Part shown: positions 33,424 through 45,100 of the stretch, in pieces | How positions within the stretch are numbered: position 1 is the first letter of the stretch | How the letters are laid out: every line of letters starts with the position of its first letter | Assembly: GCA_030248065.1 (NCBI GenBank) | Contig: JASAMV010004664.1 | Coordinates: forward strand, 21,741 to 85,740 | Reading direction: 5' to 3' | From: Rhynchonema sp. JSB1_4 | Lineage: Eukaryota > Nematoda > Chromadorea > Monhysterida > Xyalidae | DNA length: 64,000 nt | Program-made: the position numbers and the translations under genes | Notes under the pieces: generated by a model | Told to the model about the DNA's origin: nothing | The model's database searches: none | What the model saw: the letters and a program-made list of their open reading frames with translations, nothing else

Positions 33424-34707
33424 ATTAAAAAACAGAATGTGAAAATCACCAATCGCAAGCGACAGACATTACAAAAATTCATCGCAAAGGCATTCTTGTC
33501 CAATGATACGAACAGGAGCACAAAATTGCTCGTAAATTCAAACCACTAAACTAACTGAATGTTTGGAAATCAAAGATGTTCAGGAAAATCTAGTGAATGT
33601 TTGGTTCAAATAATATGTGTCTAATCACGGAAATTTTCATCAATGCTCACATGATCTCGAGTCGCGCATCACTCAATCATGCGTCATAGCTTGACCTGAA
33701 AGAGGAAAAAAACGTGAATGTGTTTGCTGCCATAAGTCTGAGCAACGCTTGTTGATTGCTCTGATGATTCAGGGCACATATTTTTTTAAAAAAATTTAGG
33801 TACCGGAGATTTCCACTTAAACCCTCTATGAGGAAAATGGGTCTGAAAGCCCTCTGGGGATTTGAGCGGAAAACCAGCATTGTTGGTATAGATAATTTAT
33901 GGCAGCGTTCAGACAGTCTTATAGAATATTTGAAACTGATTACGAGGATGTTCATCTGAACATCCGTAAAACCATAGAAAGCTACGATATATAGGTCAGT
34001 GATACAGTAAATTGAACTGGTTTGGCGAGTTTACTGATGAATAAAGAATCGATGAACAGAAAAAATAAATCCAATTAGAACCCGGGGCTTGAAGTGGAAA
34101 ACTCCGGTACGTACCCTTTTCCAGTTGGTACAATTGAGCCGCATGGAAGGGATTCTCTGACGCAAACTTTTTCCAAGCGTGACTCGATTGCAGATTCGGG
34201 TCGCCTCTCAACATGACACGAACGTGTGCGTGAAGAGGAATATGTCAATGTGGGAGAAATTAATTCTGGTGTTCGGTCTTGCATTGGTCACATGACTTTT
34301 TGCTGTGGGGATATATACTGATGACACTAATTCCGACAGCGTAAAATTTAGTCATTTTAAGTCCAGGAACTAGAAGCTTAGGTTGTTTATTTTGTGTGTG
34401 CACTTTAGATAGGGAATCACAGACAGCAGGGTGCAGTATAAAATCGGTCACAAATGCTACGCATTTTCGGTCACTTTTTTAGCCGGGTGTGTCCACTGCA
34501 CATATGCCAAAACCCACCGGCCAGAAAAGTGCCCGGTCACTTTTTGATAGGCATGGATGGCGAGTACTGTACATGGTGCAAAAGACACGTGACCAAGGCA
34601 ATACAGGGCCTGCTAGGACCAATCTCCGATAGATTTTGACAAACTTGCAAATGATTTAAGGTTTTTTTTGGTAATCGAAAGAAATACTGTGTAATGTACA
34701 CACTAAC
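33424..34707. other. Region between minus-strand genes
   Basis: It may hold the missing 3' exons of the BTB gene. A candidate is a minus-strand stretch at about 34214-34099 with text like HAWKKFASENPFHAAQLYQL and a GTACGT donor, but I could not fix an acceptor. Nothing else was recognised. Confidence 0.35.
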
Positions 34708-35841
34708 CAACAACGTGGGCATTTGATACTCTTCTTTCACCGTCAGGTGGTCATTCACAGATCGTTCGGTTCGGTCGATGGCGATCTTGGCAATGTCCAG
34801 CAACGGATCTCTGGACAACTTGTTGACCAGCAGGTGCTCGACATATGTGCAGAAACCTGGAAATTTTCTGTCACTACACTCATAAAATGTGTGAAAGCGT
34901 AAATTAAGCAATGGTGAAAAGCAATCATCTGTTTATCAATGTCATAAACGAACCAGGAATGCCGAGAAATCCAGCCAGATCGGCGACCTTCGCCAGCATC
35001 GCCACACACAGATCGTTGGGCAAGATGCCTGTGTACATGTAACGAACGACCAGTTTGAGAGCTTCGAATGAACCACGACCAATCACCACCTGCAATTAAA
35101 TCATTATTGTCACTGTCCGAAACAATTTATTGACAAATTTGAAAAATATTAACTTATACCCCGCTAAGATTTGAAAAACTAGATTAATTTTGAAATAAAC
35201 CTTCTCGTGAACTCGTTGAGCACCAGACAGACGGCTTGAAAAGTATGACGATCGCGCAATTAAGACCACTCGATTTGCCGTGAGTTGTTGGTTGCAGCAT
35301 TCGATCGTCACATCGTGCAACGATTTTCTTCTTTCCCAAATGTCAGCGACGGCCATCATGAAGTCTGTGGGATCATCTGCTTCTGAAAAGGTATGGTAAG
35401 TTAAGTTTCTTAAGAAGAAGCTTTTTTATTATCAAACAAAACTTTATATAGTTAAAGTCCTTTTTGCAAACTCACTGGATTGCTTCACGGCTTTGGCACG
35501 GTCCAGCAACTTTAACTCCAGCAACGACAGGCGTGAAAACAGAAATCTCAAGGTCGAATGTGACTGAGCCGCCCTCAGCAACAAATCGATCTCTGCCTTT
35601 ACCGCACAGCAAATTAAGGATGTGGATCAACTGAAATTCAACAGTTTTGCAAAATACAAAATATAATTACGCTTTAAATATAAGACTGAACTAAAAAGCA
35701 TTCGGAAGAGAAAACATCGCACACGTTTACCTTTGACGCCATGAAACCAGCACCGGGACGAAACACGAAGACCTGTCTGTTCAATAGTCGGTACTCTTTG
35801 CCGTTCTGGGTCCGGAACACGAAATCCACATGAGTGAACAG
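34708..35841 (-). CDS. BTB/POZ-domain protein, internal exons
   Basis: Minus-strand exons 35841-35731, 35596-35476, 35382-35201, 35089-34954 and 34856-34708 join in phase. The third exon begins the BTB fold (RKSLHDVTIECCNQQLTANR, then VVLIARSSYFSSRL). The fourth completes it (SFEALKLVVRYMYTGILPND, then LAKVADLAGFLGIPG), and the fifth continues into a BACK-like helical region (YVEHLLVNKLSRDPLLDIAK). BTB domains dimerise and often recruit substrates to cullin-3 ligases. The two upstream exons contain VDFVFRTQNGKEYRLLNRQ and a leucine-rich helix, so this could be a two-BTB protein; I could not name it. Both ends are missing: the 5' side runs into nested repeats from 35926, and the last donor (GTTAGT) implies further exons below 34.7 kb. 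The acceptor of the second exon is weak. Confidence 0.7.
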
Positions 35842-35925
35842 CTGCAACAAGAATTACTCATTGAAGTGAATCAAATGTGAATGATTTAGTTACTGAGGCA
35901 AGGGTCCTATCGGCAGGGTTGGGCA

Positions 35926-38180
35926 AAAAACGTTGAAATTAAAAACATCCAGAGCTCCGTTTTTTGAAGGAAAGAATGGTTAACAAGAGTAATTCTTTGT
36001 GTTGTAAGGTGAAATAAACATGTTTCGACCCATTTCTAGCAAAGTTGCAAACATTCCGATTTGGCCCACCTCATCTGACCATATTTGGCAGGTGGTCGAC
36101 CATGAAAGTCAAACTCCGTATGTCGACGGATCTCGGCAAAGTAAAAATTGGTCGAAAAATTTTTGACAAATGTTGGACAAAAAACTTATTTTCCTCGAAG
36201 ATCAGGGTTTTTTACGGTCCGGTTACAGTTCCTCGCGCTGCGACTTTTCCTTGCCTGTGTCAGTTCCTCGCGTGGGAAAGTTCCTCACGTGAAGCCAGAT
36301 TCTCCTCGCGCTGCGACTTTTCCTCGCGTGTGCTACCGTACCTGGACAGATTGACCCCAGGACACTTCCTCGCGTGCGTGAGCGGTGACCAAGGGCAACC
36401 AATCCATCAGTATTTCGATTAATGGATTGTTGCGTATGTATATGCTGGTTCAATATTAACTGTTTTGTTTATTCCACAGTTATTTGCTCAAATTAAAAAG
36501 AACCGATTGAAACTTCGATACAACATTTTGCAACATAACCAGAATACAACACGTGTACAATATACATGAACACAAAATATAAAAAACCAACATTTGACAC
36601 GATACACTGGAGAAACACAAAATAAAGCAAACCGATCATATCATTGATTCCCAAGATAAAGCAAAGAGACAGACTAAGGGGAGAGCAAAACAAAACACAA
36701 TGAAAGGAAGATAACGAAAATGACACAATATATTGGTGGAAATGTGGATTTCCCTGTTTGTCGTGCTCCGGGTAATCGGGGTCGGTGTCCACGAATCGTC
36801 CATTTTTGACCGACACCCTAGCGATCTTCAGATTCTTGTAGTCTTGTTTGTTCTTCTTCTGATCAATCGCTTTCTGTTTCTGAAAACAAATGAAGATGAA
36901 AGGTATGGAACACAAGATAAGACATGACACATGACCACAAGAACGACCATGCCAAAAATGGTAATCAATGCTCAGTGTCACCTTATAATCTACTCACTTC
37001 TGTCGATGGGCATGATAACAGCGCTAAACTAGTCAAAGAATCCAATCATAACCGTACCCAATGTGCTTTCTCACATCCAAGACATGCACAGCGTTGCGTT
37101 CCATTCTTGTACGTGTTCCTGACTGCGAATTCGTACACAGCGTCACGATGCCGGGCTGAGTGAAACGGGAAAATTGTTGCGTCTTTTTCTGACATTCAAA
37201 TGGTCCTGGATCGCTGGACCGAAGTCTCTGCCCTTGTTACGGGCTTGTGTTCCGAACATTCCAATGCTGAAAAGTGGAAAAATAAACATCAAAAAAGATT
37301 TTCAGATGCGCAAACAAAGCAAAAGCACAGCACTGCGTTGCAAACAACACTGGCTGACAAGGCACACAATGTGCACGCACAGGCCGCCAGTCTCCTAGTT
37401 TGAACATAATCCGTTGACTGTTAATGTTGCAAAAGGATGTGAGGCGGTTGTTCAAATTCTGTATTCGCGTCGTGTACATCCTCTGGCTGATCCTCGGCAG
37501 TGTTTACGTGCGTGTGCGCTTGGCTGCAACATCTTGATGGTGGTGGTGTCTTGGGTACATACCTATGTACATACTGTATACATGTGCATGCAATTGCTGT
37601 TGATGGCTTCACGGCTTCCCACTTGTTCAGATAGCAGTGTACTTTGCACCATCGCACGCAGATGGAGCAGCGGATTCCATTGATACATACTTTTCATGAC
37701 ATCGCACGTTTCTATCTCCCACCATAAGCTTAATCTCCGCAACTTTGCAAAAAGTCACTTTCAGTAAAGTAGGTAATAAACGAGCTGTGAACACAAATAT
37801 GCAAGTTTTTATTTATTTCGTGTTTCGCGCCAACTTCGTGGTCCAATCTGCAATGGGTTAGTAGGTATCTGGAAGCTGAAGTCATGCGGAGATTTTGATA
37901 GCTTCATGGCTTGCTTATGGTGATTGATAAGGAGGAAACTTCAAATATTCCTTAACTATGGACGCGAGGAAGTGTCGCAGCACGAGGAAAATGTACGCAA
38001 GGAAAAGTCACACGCGATGAGAATGTTCACGCAAGGAACTTTCTCACGCGAGGAAATGACACATAATCTTTTTTACTTGAAAAATCAGGGAAAAAAAAGA
38101 AAATTAAGAATTAAAAAAACACCCCGGAGTTTTTCTTAAAAAAACCTTTTTTTTTTTTTATAAACACCCCTTTTTTTTCC
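35926..38180. mobile_element. GGGTTGG-family element split by another insertion
   Basis: The left part (35926 to about 36215) aligns with the MITE at 10418-10915, starting GGGTTGGGCAAAAAACG. The matching right part (GAAAAATCAGGGAAAA and the following T-runs) is at about 38080-38160. Between them is a second element whose subterminal regions repeat TTCCTCGCGTG on the left (36225-36385) and the inverse CACGCGAGGAA on the right (37960-38060). No right-hand copy of the 12-bp flank was found for the outer element. Confidence 0.5.
36730..36879 (-). CDS. Possible exon of an unidentified gene
   Basis: After the acceptor TTTCAG (minus strand) a frame reads KQKAIDQKKNKQDYKNLKIA, then an acidic stretch DTDPDYPEHDKQGNPHF. 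Its composition is coding-like. An upstream partner may lie at about 37262-37197 on minus (RNKGRDFGPAIQDH). Both are inside the nested repeat block 35926-38180, so they belong either to the 5' part of the BTB gene or to an element. Confidence 0.35.
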
Positions 38181-38710
38181 CTCCCCACCCTCCCTGCCCC
38201 CCCCCACACGCGTGTGGAGGCGCACACCCACACACCACGCACAGCGACGGCGGGCGCTCTCCCGGCGCGAAGGGGCCGACGAAAAAAGGGCTTCAACTCC
38301 CCCGCTGAACAACACAACTACCCAACAAAAAAAAACAAACAATAATAACAACCAACCTTGGAGAAACCCTCAAATATCCTCTCTCTTTCCCGCGTGTGCT
38401 TACCCTCCGAGCGCGACACACACCCACACCAGCCCCCCCCCCCCCCCCCCAAAATAAATTTTTTTCTCCACACCAGAAACGGCCCCCCTCCCCACACACA
38501 ACAAACACTTGTCACACACAAACAAAGCAAGAAAACAAAAAAAAAGAACACCACACAACACCCCCCCAAGAAATATCTCCCCACAAAAAAAAAAAAAACT
38601 CCTCACACTTATTTGTCCCGACCGCGGCGGCGACAATAACAAACAAACAACACAACAGCACCAGGAACAACAGGACGACAGGAGCAGCAGACAAACAAAG
38701 AACAAATTGG
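38150..38710. repeat. Low-complexity A/C-rich tract with homopolymers
   Basis: Long runs of A, T and C (20 C in a row ending at 38450) lie in A/C-dominated sequence just before the 5' LTR. The quality looks suspect, as at 19591-20171. The overlapping open frames are not genes. Confidence 0.7.
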
Positions 38711-38723
38711 CTAGCCAACATAG

Positions 38724-38950
38724 TGTGGTGACTAATCCCCAATAATGCGTATCACGTGTTTACAGCGTGTGCAGCTAGCAGCAGTGCTTGACTTTACCCA
38801 CGCTATTATATTGATTGATGTTTTGACTACACCTAACTGACTGGCTTACTTTCTGTGTTTCTGTGCTTGTGAACTTCACTGTTTGGATGTATTGGATTGG
38901 AACGGAGGAATAAAATGTAAATGTTGCACCGTCTGGACTTCGTCACTAAA
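38724..38950 (+). repeat. 5' LTR
   Basis: 227 bp, from TGTGGTGACTAATC to TTCGTCACTAAA. It contains a TATA-like stretch (TATTATAT, about 38802) and a polyadenylation signal AATAAA at about 38910, giving a U3-R-U5 order. The primer-binding site should start just after it (TGTGGCATCC at 38951), but I cannot assign the tRNA. Confidence 0.92.
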
Positions 38951-39118
38951 TGTGGCATCCAGAATAATGTGAATCGCCCCAAAATTGTGTTTTTGTGGCC
39001 CAAAGCGGAAATTTTTGCGTTCCTGTGAGCAAAATTTGAATCACTGTGAACCCAATCCTGAATCCCTGTGGAAAAAGCAAATTTGGAATCGGAATTACTC
39101 GACGAATTTTGTGCAACC

Positions 39119-42100
39119 ATGGCAACCAAATCTCCCAGCGGTCGTCTTCGAATGGGATTGCCTCAATGTTACAGCTCGCTGACAGCTCTCATGAAACGTG
39201 TGCAGGACAAAGACTACCCGTCGTGTGAGTTTTTCGATCGCCAGGATCCGCCAGGTACGATTATTGCAAAATGTCGCGCAGCAAAAATTGAAATTATTGC
39301 GTTTGTTGACAATCTCAAAAATCGCATCGCTGCTGTGTCAGACAGAAATGAGGAATGGCTGCAAATGTTGGGTGACCTGGACGAAAGCTCGAAGGCTTTC
39401 GCAGATGAGTTGAAATTGTATAATGACTTTTTTGGTTCGAAATACCAGCCCGCGCTGGATGATGCGAATGACCTGAAAAGCTATTTGGTTTCGAAACTGC
39501 ATGAGCTGGACGAGAACATTGAGATGGCCGGTCGCAAAAGTCGATCGTCCAGTACTGAACGGCAGACAGGTTCTGGTGCCGATGGGGCTGCGTTGGTGCA
39601 GCAGCTTACCAGTGCACTAACCACGGTTCAGTCCCGACCACCGAGGTCGGTCAAATATGAGTCTCTCAAGCCATTGCAGTTTGACGGGCAGATCAAAAAC
39701 TGGCCAGAATTTTGGACACAGTTCCGATCGAATGTGCACGACGACCCATCGTACTCGAAGGCCGAGAAACTCGGTCTGCTCAAACGCTCGTGTGTGGCCA
39801 AGGCGGCAGTTACGATTGAAGGCTTCGCAACAACGGATGAGAATTATGATCAAGTCGTGAGTTTGTTGGTGAAAAGGTATGGTGATGAGAAGGCTTTGAA
39901 ATTGGCGTTTATCAATCAGCTGCAAAATCTGCCTAAGCCACATTCATCTGATGGCAAAGCGGTCGAGATTGTTGTTGAAGCGGCAGACACAGCCGTTCGT
40001 AATTTGGCCGCTATGGGTCTCGAATTTGATGTGTTGAGTGAATCCATGATCGAATCCATAATCAGATCCCGTTTACCGACATTTGCCAATCGTGAACTCG
40101 AGAAATGTGCACCAGACGGTGGCTGGACAATCACCGCACTGCGCGAGAAATTGTGGGACATCGTGCAGCAAGAGGAACGGGTTCGGAGCTACACTGCAAA
40201 TGAAGGCAAGGGCAAAAAAGAGGCGAGTTTGTCTTCAAATACGGGCACTACTGACACAGTGACCACCAGCAGTTTTCATGTCCAAAAGTCAGGTGGTCGG
40301 GGAAAAGGTCGAAAGGGTTCGAAAACAAATGGCCCGAATAATGAACGGAGCCAGAGTAGTAACGGTCCGGTGTCCCAATCGCACGGTCGTGGCGGCACGA
40401 ACCGTGGCGGATTTGCGCGCGGCGGACGCTCGCAAAACGGCGCGCGCGGTGGCTCGCAAAGCTCGAATGCCCCTGAGTCCCGCAAACCGTACTGTTTTAT
40501 GTGTCGCGGCGGTCATTGGCCCGAGAAATGCCCGCAGTATCAAACAATCGATGCATGTCGCAAATTCTTTGATGACAATTCGTTGTGTTATTGTTGTGGT
40601 TTTGGAAATCATTGGTCTCGTGATTGTGATTCTGTGAAACCGTGTTATCACTGCAACAGTATAAAACATCACAAGCTGTTGTGTCGCACTCGTTTCCAGT
40701 GGCGTGCTCCTTCGAATGTGCAAAATGCCAATGTCGTTCAAGTCAGTGATCAAGGCGCGCAACGGGCAGCTGTGACTCAGCAGTCGAATGAGCAAAGTGG
40801 TGCTCAAAACACGGTTGGTGCAAATCCTGTGCTCGTTGCACAAACGCCCGCTATGACAGTCGGGCAACAAGTGAATGCGACAATGTCTCGCTACTCGCGT
40901 TTGATGACCGCAAAGGCACCGGTCAGTCTGCCCGGTCAACCGAGAAAACGGGCGAAAGGCCAGGTGCTGATGGATACCGCGTGTGGTATCACGTTCGTGA
41001 CCGAGAAATTTGGTTCGAAAGTGGGTTTTCAGCCCCAGGATGAGGCTGTGTTGAATCTGACGTTGTTTGGTGGCAATGAGGTGAACGAAATTGATTCGAA
41101 AAGGGGACAATTGGTGATCTGGCAACGGGACGGCACAGATCGCACAATCAACGCACATTTGACGGATCGTATTTCGAAAACACAGTTCCTGCCAAAGTTG
41201 TCGGAGGCAGATGTCGAATTTCTGGGCCAATTTGGAATGGGGTGGCTCGCTGACGATTTCCCGGACGGAAACACAAAATTGGAACCGGATATTTTGATCG
41301 GGGCAGATAACTTTTGGGAATTCATACTGCCCGAAAAGCCAATGAAGTTGCCGTCTGGCCTGCTCGCTGTGCACACTTCATTGGGTCCGGTACTGACTGG
41401 GTCTGAAACGGCCCAAAACGTGATTCAAACGGCCGCACAATCTGTCTTTGTGTACCATGTGATGGCCAAAGCTCCGGATGATGAAATGTTTGTCCTAACG
41501 GAGCCGAACCCGACACAACATGTGAATGAGGAAATTATGTGGGCCTTGGATGTGATTGGAGTGAAAGACGATCCGGTTGAGTCAAATGACGATAAAGCGT
41601 TGGACAAATTTCGTGAAACGATGAAAATCCTCGAGAATGGTTCAATCGAGGTTGGCTTTCCTTGGAAGGAAGAGCCACCAAACGTGGCCGATCACTACGG
41701 GCTGGCACTGGCGCAATTTCGCAGTCAAGGAAGAAGACTTGCGAAACACGATGAACTGCGGCAGGCTGTCGATGCCGTGCGGCAGACGTACGAAAATGAA
41801 ACGTACATCGAGGAAGCGCCTGAGGTTCCTGATGGACCCGTCTCGTATCATTCGTGGTCTTGTATCCACACGCCCGAGAAGGCCACAACCAAAGCCCGTA
41901 TCGTGTCGAATGGCTCGTTGCGAGCGGGGAAAAATGATCGCAGCATCAATGACGCGATGTTTCGCGGTCCGGTCGATCTGCCAAATATGTGTGGTCTCAT
42001 CTTGAAATTTCGAACGTACAAGTATTATATCATGGCAGATTTGGCCAAAGCATTCATGAAATTGCGTTTGAGGAAAACGGATAGGGACATGACGCGATTC

Positions 42101-45100
42101 TTGTACTGGAAAGACCCCTCGAAACCAAACGAAATCGAAAACAACATTCGTGTGATGCGTTACGCGGTGGTACTGTTCGGTTTTGTTGCATCACCGTGGC
42201 TGTTGATGGAATCGCTGAGATTCATGTTGAATGAAAAGAAGACCAAGCTGGCATCCGAAATCAGTAGGCACATGTATGTCGATAATCTGATCTACGGACA
42301 TGACAATGAGAAGGATCTGATGGAGACGTATAACTACGCGAAAAAGGTGTTCTCGGAGCATAACATGATCATCAGGGAGTTTCTCAGCAATTCGAGGTGG
42401 TTCATGTCCAACATTCCGGAAAAGGACAAGATGAAAATTGAAAATGTGAAAGCGCTCGGTGTCAAAATTGACTACGACAAGGATCGGCTGGGCTACACAA
42501 AACCCAGGAAAATCGACAAGAATGCAATTGTAACCAAAGGGTACGCGTTGAGTGTGTACGCCTCACTGTATGACATACCAGGTTTGTTGGGCCCTGTGAC
42601 GGTACGCGCAAAGTGGTTCGTGCAAAAATTGCACGCTGGCAAATTTGGTTGGAATGCACCATTGCCAGACGACCTGGCTGCGGAGTGGGAGCCGATCGAA
42701 TCCGATCTGGCCCTGGTCGATACTGTTTCAGTCGAACGGTTCATTGGGACTACCGCAAACACAACGATTCAGTATCATGCGTTTGTCGATGCAAGTATTC
42801 GGGCATTCGCAGCGAATATTTATTGCCGGGTCAGTAACGGTGACGTGCACAAGAGTTACTTGTTGTTCGGTCGAATTCGATTGTCACCGTTGGGCAAAGA
42901 CATTAAAATGCCCCGACGTGAATTGTTGGCGATGTCGACTGGTACCAAAGGGCTCAAATTCGTGAATGAGCATCTCAATCTGCCCAGGGTTACCAAACTG
43001 GTCATGCATTCTGATTCGCAGATCGTGCTATCATGGGTCCGTTCGACAAAACCGGTGGCACAATTTGTTGACCGTTTGATTGGTGAAATTCGTGAAGTTG
43101 ACTGCGAGTTTCGGTACATCAACACGAAATTGAATCCGGCTGATGTTGCCACACGTGGCTGTACGTTGGCTGAATTGAAGAACAATCAGCTGTGGTGGCA
43201 TGGCCCGGATTTCCTCACCAAAGACGAATCGTGCTGGCCTGTACATGACAATTGGCAGCCGATCATGGTCGAAGAACTGAAACAAATTCGGGAAACGGTC
43301 GAAAACAAACGACAAGCGACCAGCGTGTTCCAGGTCGGCCGCATGTCGCATGCCGATTCGTTGGACGGTGACTTGGGTGTGATCACGTTCGAGAGATTCG
43401 GCACCTATGACAAATTGGTTATGTCCGTGGTGTACGTTCTTCGTTTCTTGAACGCGAAGGTTTTGTCAAAAGTGTCTGACGATCGTCTGGAAAAGCAAGT
43501 TCTGTACGCCCGAGTGACGAAAACAATGAAATCAAGTGGTTTCGTGACTGCCAGCGAAGTGAAGTTGGCAAAATTGTGCATTGATCGGGAGGTTCAAAAA
43601 CGTCATTTCGGCAACGCGTTTGAGGCGCTACGTGTGGGAAAAAGGGATCAATTGGTCGAACAGCATGGTCTGTACGTGGATGCTGATGGCCTGTTGCGTT
43701 CGAGGGCCAGATTCGCCAATGTCCCACTGTCGGATGAAGCTCGCTATCCGATACTACTGCCGAAAGACGCACATTATTCGAAACTGGTGGTTCTGAAATA
43801 CCACGAAAAATGCATGCACAACGGGCTGCAACAGACGTTGGCAGACTTGCGTCAAAATTATTGGTTGATTTCTGGTCGATCGCAAGTTCGAAAATACATC
43901 AAACCGTGTGTTGTGTGTCGAAAATTGAAAGGACGCTCGTACAAACTGCCAGCTAGTCCGCCGTATCCCGTAGAGCGTGTGTCTCGGTCGCCTACGTTTC
44001 AAGGTACGGGTCTGGATTACGCTGGGCCGATATACGTGAAAGAGAACGCTGATTCCACTGAACCAATGAAAATCTGGGTCGCTCTGTTCTCGTGTTTCTC
44101 AAGCAGATCGGTGCACTTGGACACCGCACGAGATTTGTCAACGGACAAATGTTTGAATGCGCTGCGACGTTTCATTGGGCGACGGGGAAAACCCAAGCAA
44201 ATTTTCAGTGACCATGCATCACATTTCACGTTATTGAAGAAAATTCTGGGTGAATGTTGGCCAAAGGACGGTGAACCGGATGAGTACATGGATTATTTGG
44301 CCAAGGAAGAAATTGAATGGCGCATGAACACTCCTTTGGCGCCGTGGAAAGCAGGTATGTACGAGCGCATGATGTCGATCATGAAGAAGATGATCAAAGC
44401 AGCGGCTGGCAAAAGGCTGTTGACGTTGGATGAATTTCAAACGCTGCTAATCGAAGTCGAGGCAATGATGAATTCTCGACCGTTGACGTACGTGTATGCT
44501 GATGCCGAGTCATTCAAAGTGCTGCGGCCCGTCGACTTCCTGGCACCAGGTCGCGAATGTGGCGCGATCCGATTCGAAAATGATGATGGTGACCCGGACT
44601 ACGAGGAAGGCCTCATGTCGACAGAAAAAATTGTCAAGGAAAATTGGGCAAAGCAGCTCAAGAATTTGGACATGGCATGGCACCTGTACACGACAGAGTA
44701 TCTGACATCTCTGCGTGAGCGTTCAAATGCAATCATTTCGCAGAAAAAAGGCGCCGTTGAAATGCAACCGAAGGTTGGTGCCGTGGTGCTACTCGATGAC
44801 GCTAATGCACCACGGGGCTGTTGGAAATTGGCCAGGATCGTTCAGTTGTTCCGTGGCGAGGACGGACAGTGCCGTTCCGCGGAAATCGCGTTGGCAAACG
44901 GCCATTTGCTGACCCGATCGATTGGCCATTTGATTCCGCTCGAATTGTCCGACGAAGATGAAGAAAGATTGGAATCAAAAGAAGAAAAGAAATTGGAATC
45001 GGCGCAAACACAAGCTGAAGAAAAGAAAATGGAGCCGGACGCTCCAACGTTGCGTCGTTCCGAACGATTGAAAGCCAAAGGAACGGGCGCAAATACGGCA

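Noticed and set aside
38212..38745. Several open frames before the 5' LTR
   Set aside because: Homopolymer and A/C-rich sequence, no splice or domain signal.
38951..38970. Primer-binding site identity
   Set aside because: TGG occurs two bases after the LTR end, but I could not match the following bases to a particular tRNA with confidence.
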